A DNA stretch of 5,596 nucleotides. Source: an uncultured Flavobacteriales bacterium. GTDB lineage: Bacteria; Bacteroidota; Bacteroidia; Flavobacteriales_D; Sanyastnellaceae. Of this stretch, positions 1-5,596 are shown piece after piece. The stretch's first letter is position 1; every line of letters starts with the position of its first letter. Under the pieces are notes generated by a model, which was not told the DNA's origin, did no database searches, and saw only the letters and a list, made by a program, of their open reading frames with translations. The DNA is taken from positions 1-5,596 of the forward strand of contig CALKYI010000416.1 of the NCBI GenBank assembly GCA_938003665.1, written 5' to 3'. Made by a program: the position numbers and the translations under genes.

Positions 1-1
1 C

Positions 2-1063
2 TTTGATTTCACGGCCCTTTTCGTAACTGCCCGGATAGCCCTCGCTCGCAAGGATCACCGTCGTTGCCGCGCGTTCGTCCGTGACCAAGTCGTACTCAGA
101 CAGCAACCCGCTGCACAGGCTTTCAAAAAGGTGGAGCAAATCACTCTTCAGTCGGGGCAGGACCACTTCGGTTTCCGGGTCTCCGTGTCGGCAGTTGTAT
201 TCGATGACGTACGGATCGCTGCCCACTTTGATGAGGCCGAAGAAGATGACGCCTTTGTACGGGATGCCGTCTTTTCCAAGCCCTTTGATGGTTGGAATGA
301 TGACCTGGTTCAAAGCTTTCTGTTGGAATTCTTCCGACAAAAAGGGAACCGGTGAGATGGCGCCCATTCCGCCCGTATTGGGGCCGGTGTCCCCCTCGCC
401 GATGCGCTTGTAATCTTTTGCAGAAGGCAACAAATGATAGCTCGAGCCGTCGGTGACAGCGAACATGCTGAGCTCCTTGCCTTCCAAAAATTCTTCGATG
501 ACCACCTTCCGGCCTGCATCGCTGAACGCCTTGCCGCTCAACATTTCTTCCAGCGTCTGGACCGCTTCCTCCTTGGAAGAAGTGATGATGACGCCTTTGC
601 CTGCGGCGAGCCCATCGGCTTTCAAGACATAGGGTGGCTGGAATCCATCCAGCGCGGCAATGGCCTCGTCCAACTGGGTGTGATCAAAGCTTGCGTAACG
701 CGCTGTTGGGATGTTGTGCCGCTGCATGAATGCCTTGGCAAATTCCTTGCTCCCTTCGAGCATGGCCCCCTCTTTTTTGGGCCCCACGACCAGGACGTTG
801 GTCTTGGTAGAAGCCTCAAAATAGTCGGCAATGCCGGCGACCAATGGTGCTTCTGCACCCACGACCAACAAACCGATTTCATGGCGTCGTACGTACCGCT
901 CGACGGCTGCAAAATCCATGGGGTCCAAATCGGCGGTTTCCCCCAAGGATTCCATGCCGCCGTTGCCCGGAGCAATGTGCAATTTCCGCAGCATGGACGA
1001 TTGACTCAGCTTCCATGCAATGGCGTGCTCACGCCCGCCGCTTCCCAACAAGAGTACATTCAT
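2..1063 (-). CDS. purD: Phosphoribosylamine-glycine ligase (GAR synthetase), C-terminus cut off by window edge
   Basis: Catalyses ATP-dependent joining of glycine to 5-phosphoribosylamine to give glycinamide ribonucleotide, the second step of de novo purine synthesis, in the cytoplasm. The frame reads 354 codons from ATG at 1063-1061 and leaves the window without a stop; PurD proteins are usually about 420-430 residues, so about 70 are missing. Visible motifs: N-terminal nucleotide-fold loop LLLGSGGREHA (4-14), APGNGG (31-36), ATP-grasp glycine-rich segment VLKADGLAAGKGV (146-158), GEGDTGPNTGGMGA (222-235), and the metal/ATP-site segment IEYNCRHGDPETEVVLPRL (287-305). The start is fixed because the first beta strand begins at residue 2. 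No Shine-Dalgarno is present. A Bacteroidota-type promoter ends six bases before the ATG. The residue after Arg292 is His where Phe or Met is common; otherwise the enzyme looks intact. It is divergent from the glycosyltransferase gene and has no purine-gene neighbour in the window. Confidence 0.97.
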   Translation of the reverse strand, partial: MNVLLLGSGGREHAIAWKLSQSSMLRKLHIAPGNGGMESLGETADLDPMDFAAVERYVRRHEIGLLVVGAEAPLVAGIADYFEASTKTNVLVVGPKKEGAMLEGSKEFAKAFMQRHNIPTARYASFDHTQLDEAIAALDGFQPPYVLKADGLAAGKGVIITSSKEEAVQTLEEMLSGKAFSDAGRKVVIEEFLEGKELSMFAVTDGSSYHLLPSAKDYKRIGEGDTGPNTGGMGAISPVPFLSEEFQQKALNQVIIPTIKGLGKDGIPYKGVIFFGLIKVGSDPYVIEYNCRHGDPETEVVLPRLKSDLLHLFESLCSGLLSEYDLVTDERAATTVILASEGYPGSYEKGREIK

Positions 1064-1069
1064 AGCGAA

Positions 1070-1099
1070 CAAAATTAATGGCTTGAATCGGGGGTGCAA
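1070..1099 (-). promoter_or_regulatory. Bacteroidota-type -33/-7 promoter of purD
   Basis: On the minus strand, TTG at 1099-1097 is followed after 19 bases by TAATTTTG at 1077-1070. This matches the Bacteroidota housekeeping sigma consensus (TTTG or TTG, 19-21 base spacer, TAnnTTTG) at every fixed position of the -7 element. Transcription would be expected to start a few bases beyond 1070, at or immediately before the purD ATG at 1063, so the mRNA would be leaderless or nearly so. The match is seen in the sequence; promoter activity is inferred. Confidence 0.5.
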
Positions 1100-1106
1100 G
1101 CATTCG

Positions 1107-1139
1107 TTGGAAACTTCCTGTTTGTCCGCAGTAACTTGC
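1107..1139 (+). promoter_or_regulatory. Weak candidate promoter for the GT2-GT9 gene
   Basis: TTG at 1107-1109 lies 22 bases before TAACTTGC at 1132-1139, a partial match (4 of 6 fixed bases) to the Bacteroidota -7 element TAnnTTTG, with a spacer slightly longer than usual. If used, it would give a leader of roughly 25-30 bases before the ATG at 1173. No better plus-strand match was seen between 1064 and 1172, but the evidence is thin. Confidence 0.2.
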
Positions 1140-1151
1140 GAAATAATCGCA
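1127..1151 (+). promoter_or_regulatory. Two overlapping short inverted repeats ahead of the GT2-GT9 gene
   Basis: CGCA (1127-1130) can pair with TGCG (1137-1140). TGCGA (1137-1141) can instead pair with TCGCA (1147-1151) across a 5-base AATAA loop. The two stems share TGCG and so exclude each other. The site lies between 21 and 46 bases upstream of the start codon and overlaps the weak -7 candidate. It could be an operator-like palindrome or a small leader structure, but such short stems also arise by chance. Confidence 0.15.
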
Positions 1152-1172
1152 CCTGCCAGCCGTTCAATTCCC

Positions 1173-2978
1173 ATGCCCTCTCCATCCCTATCAGTGGTGA
1201 TTATTGCCTTCAATGAGGAGCACAACCTGCCGCGTTGCTTGGATTCGCTGGAGGGCATTGCAGATGAGGTGCTCGTGGTGGATTCGGGATCGACCGACCG
1301 GACCGTTGCCTTGGCTGAAGAGCGGGGAGCTCGGGTGCTGACTCACGCTTTTGAAGGGCACATCGAGCAGAAGAATTGGGCCGCAGCCCAAGCGACGGGT
1401 GAGTGGCTGCTTTCGTTGGATGCGGACGAAGCGCTCAGCCCTGAACTGGCGGCGTCCATTCGCGCGTGGCGAGCGGATGCTTCGGCAGCGGCGGTAAACG
1501 GTTTTCGGATGAACCGGCTGACCTCGTATTGTGGTGAATGGGTGCGTCACGGCGGTTGGTACCCGGACACCAAGCTCCGGCTTTGGAAGGCGGGACATGC
1601 CCGATGGACGGGTGAAAACCCACACGATCGCTTGGACTTGGCGGACGGCGATAAAGCCGGTTTTTTGGAAGGCGACATCCTGCATTATTCCTACCATTCG
1701 ATCGATGATCACCTCCGTCAGATTGGTTATTTCTCGGACATTGCCGCGATGGCGTATCGGGGTCCGGCGTGGTTGGCGAGCCCGTTTATTCGCCCCATCA
1801 AAGCAGGGTTCCAGTGGTTCAAAAATGCCATCTTGCGCGGCGGTTGGCGGGATGGTTCCACCGGCTGGACCATCGCCCGCTGGAGTGCCTTTGCAACGGC
1901 TGAGAAGTACCGAAAAATTCGCAACCGCAAGCGCATGGAACGGGCGCTCGTGCGCTGCGGACGGGCGGAAATCAAACGCATCCTCGTTTGCCGAACGGAC
2001 GCCATCGGAGACGTGGCAGTCACGCTCCCTATTGCGGGCTTTTTGAAATCGGTGAACCCGGCGCTGCAGGTCGATTTCCTGACCCGGTCTTATGCCGCAC
2101 CGGTGGCACAAGCCGCGGTCAATGTCGACAGAGTTGTGGTGTGGGACGGGTCCGGTGCCGTGGACTGGTCGGTGTATGATGCTGCGATTTTGGCGTTTCC
2201 CGACGCAACGGTCGCGCGTCAGCTGCAGCAATCGGGCGTTCCCATTCGCGTGGGTACTCGACGCCGCTGGCCGTTCGCCCAATTCGTGAACATTCACAAC
2301 AGCGCATCGAGGAAAGCGTCGGGCCGGCACGAAGCCTGGCACGGCATGGACCTCGCCCTCTCCATGCACCCGGCGCCGGGGTTTAACCGACCGGGCCTGC
2401 GCATTCCGGATGATTCAGCAGCCTGGCAAGCATGGGGGGAGCTGCGTGCACAGCCATGGTCGACCGTGGCGGACCAAGTGAAGGATGCGGCGGAATGGAT
2501 TGCGCCCGGCCGCCGGCACGTCATCCTGCACGCAGGTTCCAACAACAGTGCGACCAATTGGCCCATGGAACGGTACGTGGCGTCTATGGAAGCGTTTTTG
2601 GAAGCGGGGTGCCGGGTCTTATGGACCGGGACGGCAGCCGAGGGGGAACCCTTGAATGATGCGCTCCATCCCCACGAGGATGTCGTCAACACAACGGGTA
2701 AGCTGTCCTTGCCGCAGCTGCTCTCCCTCATCTCCGCGTGCGACGGGTTGATTGCGTCGAGCACCGGACCGCTGCACATGGCGGCTGGCTTGGGCGTACC
2801 GTGTACCGGATTGTATGCTGATGAAGCGCCGATGTGGCCGGAGCGCTGGCATCCGTTGGGCGCGCAGGCCCAATGGGAAGCGACATCCCAGCGCACGGCT
2901 TCGGGTCACTTGGATGTGGACGTGAATGGGGTGGTGAACCGGTTCTTAGACCTGTGGGATTTGCCGGCGGCCCAATAA
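1173..2978 (+). CDS. Bifunctional glycosyltransferase: GT2 (WaaE/KdtX-like) fused to GT9 (heptosyltransferase-like)
   Basis: A 601-residue protein with two complete-looking glycosyltransferase domains, probably building the core of lipopolysaccharide or a related surface glycan at the cytoplasmic face of the inner membrane. GT2 part (about 1-250): SVVIIAFNEEHNL (7-19), VVDSGSTDRT (35-44), the metal-binding LDADEAL (82-88, DxD), HGGWYPDTKLRLW (126-138), ENPHDRL (148-154) and HYSYHS (171-176). After a short basic linker (about 245-260, Lys/Arg rich), the GT9 part (about 267-601) shows ILVCRTDAIGDVAVTLP (270-286), HAGSNNSATNWP (453-464) and SSTGPLHMAAGLGVP (529-543), the donor-binding signature of heptosyltransferases. 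The frame is open back to 1020, but that would overlap purD; ATG 1173 is preferred because the first GT2 strand starts at residue 7. No Shine-Dalgarno is seen. An in-frame ATG at 1935 (Met255) could start a separate GT9 polypeptide. Donor and acceptor sugars cannot be read from the sequence. Confidence 0.92.
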   Translation: MPSPSLSVVIIAFNEEHNLPRCLDSLEGIADEVLVVDSGSTDRTVALAEERGARVLTHAFEGHIEQKNWAAAQATGEWLLSLDADEALSPELAASIRAWRADASAAAVNGFRMNRLTSYCGEWVRHGGWYPDTKLRLWKAGHARWTGENPHDRLDLADGDKAGFLEGDILHYSYHSIDDHLRQIGYFSDIAAMAYRGPAWLASPFIRPIKAGFQWFKNAILRGGWRDGSTGWTIARWSAFATAEKYRKIRNRKRMERALVRCGRAEIKRILVCRTDAIGDVAVTLPIAGFLKSVNPALQVDFLTRSYAAPVAQAAVNVDRVVVWDGSGAVDWSVYDAAILAFPDATVARQLQQSGVPIRVGTRRRWPFAQFVNIHNSASRKASGRHEAWHGMDLALSMHPAPGFNRPGLRIPDDSAAWQAWGELRAQPWSTVADQVKDAAEWIAPGRRHVILHAGSNNSATNWPMERYVASMEAFLEAGCRVLWTGTAAEGEPLNDALHPHEDVVNTTGKLSLPQLLSLISACDGLIASSTGPLHMAAGLGVPCTGLYADEAPMWPERWHPLGAQAQWEATSQRTASGHLDVDVNGVVNRFLDLWDLPAAQ

Positions 2979-4505
2979 GCCGATAAAGAATCCGGCGAAC
3001 GTCACACCGGCTTGGGTTTCCAAGGTGTCCTCGGTCAAACACGAAAGCGCAATCACGACCAGAAACAAGACGGCTGCTGATGTGGGGTGTTGCCGGTGAC
3101 GAGAATTGAGCGGGACGAGGGCGCCCAGGAGCACCAACCACAGGATGAGGTTCAGCGGCCCTCCTGCCACCAAAAACGTCACGTATTGATTGTGTGCCCG
3201 CAGTCGGAATGCCTCGTCCAAGGGAGAATCGAGGGCCCGATACGCTTCATCATAACTGGATGGCAAGTCGCCGATTCCCACGCCGAAAACCGGGTGCTGT
3301 TGGTAGATGTGGCGGGCGGCGTCGAGGAAGGCAAAACGCTGCACCAAAGAATGCCCACTGGGATTGCCGCCGTCGCGTGCATTCCAGACTTCGAATTGGA
3401 TGACATCGAGTCGCCGCCGGAGGCCGCGGTGGGTTTTTTCCAAGATGGTCGGGATGCCTGCTTCGACCCACCCGACCTCTTCATCGCTCAACGCACGCAC
3501 ACCGTCGGCGTCTTTTTTCAGGCCTTTGGAAGCCAGAAAGCGGATCAAGGTCATTTTGAGCTCTTGGTTTCTTGCGTCTGGACCATTGAAGTCTACAGCA
3601 CTGCGTGACGACCACGCTTCAAAGAGTTCATTCCATGCGATGTGCACCCACACGTGGGTTCCATTTTCGCGCAAGCACCGCTCAGGGTGGTTGACGTAGG
3701 CTTCACCGCGAGGCGTTGCAGTTTCCAATGCATCCGCTTCCGGGTAAACCGGCAACAGGCACCATGCCACCACTCCGGCTGCAACAGCGCCCGCACCGCA
3801 CAATGCCAGTACGGCTTTGCGCAACCGTTGGAATTGCCACGAGGCGACTAATAAGGTCAGGGGAAACAGGATGGCTCCGGTCAGCGATGCGACCTTCCAC
3901 GTGAACCACCCACCCAGCAGCGTGATCAATGCCACGACAATTAGCGCAATGGACTCGCGGTTTTTGAAGTAGCGAATCAGCCACCAGCCCCAAGCGAAGG
4001 TGATGATCAAACAGAAGCGGATATGGGAAATGAATGGGGACCAATCGCGGGGCTGCAGTTCGCCGGATTTTTGCATGCCCATCCACAGGCAACTCCCGCA
4101 CGCGGCGATGACGGCGATGGCCAAAGCCGCTTGCACGCGCCGCAGGCCCAGGCGTTGATCCCACCGAGCGGTGGTGAGGATGAGCGGGAAGGCGAGGAGC
4201 GGAAGCTGGATGCGCAGGGCCCGCCAACCGTAGGCCCAATCCGCGGACCAAAGCTGGCTGAGCAGTTCCCAAGAATACAAAGCCAAAACTGCCCAGAGCA
4301 CGGGTTGTGCTTGCCAATATGTCCACGACCGCCCGCGGAAGAGGGGTCCGTTTTGCCACCGGTCAAAGCCCCAAGCAATGACCAGGAGAAAAGCCCCTTG
4401 ACTCATGAGGAAATTCGAGAAGGGCAAGGCGATGGCCGTGAGCATGAGCGCGGCATCGTACAATCCCTGTACGCGAGCATCCGTACCGATGGTGGGGGAA
4501 GGCAT
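2946..4505 (-). CDS. O-antigen ligase/polymerase (WaaL/Wzy-type) family integral membrane protein
   Basis: A 519-residue polytopic inner-membrane protein likely to transfer or polymerise glycan from a lipid carrier on the periplasmic side. Hydrophobic segments lie near 18-44, 68-84, 95-111, 124-143, 163-179, 184-200, 204-222 and 230-252. A large polar loop of about 190 residues (253-442) follows, then segments near 443-465, 475-490 and 497-511. The loop ends with HPVFGVGIGD (404-413) and HNQYVTFL (438-445), the pattern that carries the essential histidine in WaaL-type ligases (here probably His438). GGNPSGHS (379-386) and NGTHVWVHIAWNEL (281-294) resemble a loop I recall from Bacteroidota members of this family. 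The ATG at 4505-4503 lies 2 bases after the protease stop, implying translational coupling; a longer frame reaching 4658 lies inside the protease gene and is not hydrophobic. The last 33 bases overlap the end of the GT2-GT9 gene. Ligase versus polymerase cannot be decided. Confidence 0.85.
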   Translation of the reverse strand: MPSPTIGTDARVQGLYDAALMLTAIALPFSNFLMSQGAFLLVIAWGFDRWQNGPLFRGRSWTYWQAQPVLWAVLALYSWELLSQLWSADWAYGWRALRIQLPLLAFPLILTTARWDQRLGLRRVQAALAIAVIAACGSCLWMGMQKSGELQPRDWSPFISHIRFCLIITFAWGWWLIRYFKNRESIALIVVALITLLGGWFTWKVASLTGAILFPLTLLVASWQFQRLRKAVLALCGAGAVAAGVVAWCLLPVYPEADALETATPRGEAYVNHPERCLRENGTHVWVHIAWNELFEAWSSRSAVDFNGPDARNQELKMTLIRFLASKGLKKDADGVRALSDEEVGWVEAGIPTILEKTHRGLRRRLDVIQFEVWNARDGGNPSGHSLVQRFAFLDAARHIYQQHPVFGVGIGDLPSSYDEAYRALDSPLDEAFRLRAHNQYVTFLVAGGPLNLILWLVLLGALVPLNSRHRQHPTSAAVLFLVVIALSCLTEDTLETQAGVTFAGFFIGLLGRRQIPQV

Positions 4506-4507
4506 GA

Positions 4508-5596
4508 TTACGGTTTCGGTCCAGCCAATATGGCTTTGTGTGCGCCGGAGCGCATCAGATCGATGGCTTTGTTGAGGGTGCTGTCGCGCGGGATGGACCA
4601 ATCGATGACTCCGGTTTGCAGGTGGTACCGCATCACCAATTCTTCCTCCAGTGCCCACGTGATTTCATCGCGGAACCGATTCAGGTCACGTTCGATGTTG
4701 GGTTTAAAAATGGAACCGAATGCGTCAAATGCCGCCGAGTCCAAGGCATAAAACTGTTCTTCCCGCGCGCGCGTTTCCAGTTGCTCAAACGCATCCAGCG
4801 TGCGCGATTCAAACGCCGTGGATTCATGCGCCAGGGCAAAGTCCACAAAGGCTTTCCAATCCGCGTCTTGCAGGCTGAACTCCGCTGCGGGTCCGATGCT
4901 ATCACGCTCGGCGCTCCATGCATTCGCAAAATCAAAAATGATGCCGTTGAGGTACAAGCCTTCGAGTACGTAACTCATGTAGGGCACGTCGACTTCGACA
5001 TCGGGCTGGACGCCGGCGCCGTCGGTGACGGGTCGGCCATTGCGGGTGTAGAACACCTGCCGCGTGGAATCCGAAAACGCCCGTGCGCTGCCATCCTCTT
5101 CACGTTCGCCGCCGTAGTCCAAGCGTTGGATGCACCGGCCGCTTGCCGTGTAGTATTTGGCGACGGTCACCTTGAGTTTGGTGCCGTAGGCGAGGGGCTT
5201 GGTCTGCTGCACGAGGCCCTTTCCAAAGCTCTCCTGTCCCACGATAATGGCGCGGTCGAGATCCTGCAATGTCCCGGAGACGATTTCGGAGGCCGAGGCC
5301 GACTGCTCGTCGATGAGCACTGCGACGGGGAGGTCCGGCACCAGTGGAGTGGCCATGGTCGAATACGACTTCATCCATTCCTCCTTTTTGCCTCGGGTGC
5401 TCACCACTTCTTGCCCCTTCTCAACGAACAGGTTCACGATGCTGATGGACTCTTGCAACAGGCCGCCACCGTTGCCGCGTAGGTCGAGGACCAGCTGGTT
5501 GACCCCCACGCTGTCTTTGAGGTAGCGGATGGCTTGTCGGAGTTCAAACGATGAGCCTCGGGTAAAGGCGCTTAAGATGACGTAGCCCGTGCTATC
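4508..5596 (-). CDS. S41 family C-terminal processing peptidase (CtpA/Prc type), N-terminus beyond window
   Basis: The last 362 residues of an envelope serine protease that cleaves substrates near their C-termini; the signal sequence and PDZ domain expected for the family would lie past 5596. Visible parts, in fragment numbering: GYVILSAFTRGSSFELRQAI (4-23), LVLDLRGNGGG (35-45), and the active-site segment SASASE with the nucleophile predicted as the middle serine (residue 101, codon 5296-5294). The general-base lysine of FGKG follows exactly 25 residues later (residue 126, codon 5221-5219), the Ser-Lys spacing of E. coli Prc. TASGRCIQ (150-157) and GVQPDVEVDVP (195-205) close the protease core. 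A charged, probably helical tail of about 155 residues (206-362) follows, as in long Bacteroidota members of the family. The stop (4510-4508) is 2 bases from the downstream ligase-family start, so both are probably one operon. The substrate is unknown. Confidence 0.93.
   Translation of the reverse strand, partial: DSTGYVILSAFTRGSSFELRQAIRYLKDSVGVNQLVLDLRGNGGGLLQESISIVNLFVEKGQEVVSTRGKKEEWMKSYSTMATPLVPDLPVAVLIDEQSASASEIVSGTLQDLDRAIIVGQESFGKGLVQQTKPLAYGTKLKVTVAKYYTASGRCIQRLDYGGEREEDGSARAFSDSTRQVFYTRNGRPVTDGAGVQPDVEVDVPYMSYVLEGLYLNGIIFDFANAWSAERDSIGPAAEFSLQDADWKAFVDFALAHESTAFESRTLDAFEQLETRAREEQFYALDSAAFDAFGSIFKPNIERDLNRFRDEITWALEEELVMRYHLQTGVIDWSIPRDSTLNKAIDLMRSGAHKAILAGPKP

Noticed and set aside
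434..1078. Open frame of 214 codons on the plus strand
   Set aside because: It lies antisense to purD, whose motifs are unmistakable; the translated sequence resembles no family I know.
1020..1172. Possible 51-residue N-terminal extension of the GT2-GT9 protein starting at ATG 1020
   Set aside because: It would overlap the start of purD, its residues show no family similarity, and the GT2 fold begins right after the ATG at 1173.
1191..2369. Open frame of 392 codons on the minus strand
   Set aside because: It is antisense to the GT2-GT9 gene, rich in Arg, Pro and His as expected of a GC-rich shadow frame, with no domain pattern.
2963..2995. GCCGG...CCGGC inverted repeat near the convergent gene ends, considered as a terminator
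   Set aside because: The loop is over 20 bases, no T-tract follows on either strand, and it lies inside coding sequence.
4506..4658. Upstream extension of the ligase-family protein to ATG 4658
   Set aside because: It would lie wholly within the protease coding sequence, and its polar, Arg/His-rich residues do not fit a membrane protein N-terminus.
4023..4751. Open frame of 242 codons on the plus strand
   Set aside because: It spans the junction of two well-supported minus-strand genes and has low-complexity, shadow-like composition.
4538..5482. Open frame of 314 codons on the plus strand
   Set aside because: It is antisense to the S41 protease, which has its catalytic Ser and Lys correctly spaced; the frame itself shows no recognisable motif.
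1..5596. Possible defence, toxin-antitoxin, phage or mobile system
   Set aside because: All space apart from 109 bases is taken by housekeeping, surface-glycan and envelope-protease genes; no integrase, transposase, direct repeats or tRNA was seen.

Overview
The window looks like the chromosome of a member of the Bacteroidota with a GC content clearly above half. The protein families point there: a C-terminal processing protease with a long helical tail, an O-antigen-ligase-type protein with a very large extracytoplasmic loop, and a WaaE/KdtX-like GT2 with NPHDR and HYSYHS motifs. None of the start codons has a recognisable Shine-Dalgarno sequence. The sequence upstream of purD matches the Bacteroidota promoter form TTG-N19-TAnnTTTG. 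Placement below phylum is not attempted.

Layout: (1) positions 2-1063, minus strand, purD (phosphoribosylamine-glycine ligase), start present and C-terminus cut off by the left window edge. (2) 1064-1172, a 109-base divergent intergenic region with a good purD promoter and weaker signals facing the other way. (3) 1173-2978, plus strand, one 601-residue reading frame that joins a GT2 glycosyltransferase to a GT9 (heptosyltransferase-like) glycosyltransferase. (4) 2946-4505, minus strand, a 519-residue polytopic O-antigen ligase/polymerase family protein whose end overlaps the end of gene 3 by 33 bases. (5) 4508-5596, minus strand, the C-terminal 362 residues of an S41 C-terminal processing peptidase, running off the right edge and separated from gene 4 by only 2 bases.

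How they fit: the GT2-GT9 fusion and the O-antigen-ligase-like protein are both expected in lipopolysaccharide or other surface glycan assembly, the first on the cytoplasmic face of the inner membrane and the second acting on its periplasmic side. The S41 protease is an envelope protease and appears to be co-transcribed with the ligase. purD is a purine biosynthesis housekeeping gene and is probably here only by adjacency.

I found no RNA gene, insertion sequence, CRISPR array, prophage or defence system. Most of the window is ordinary core-genome content. The most distinctive point is the GT2-GT9 fusion, followed by the apparently leaderless purD promoter and the tightly coupled protease-ligase pair.
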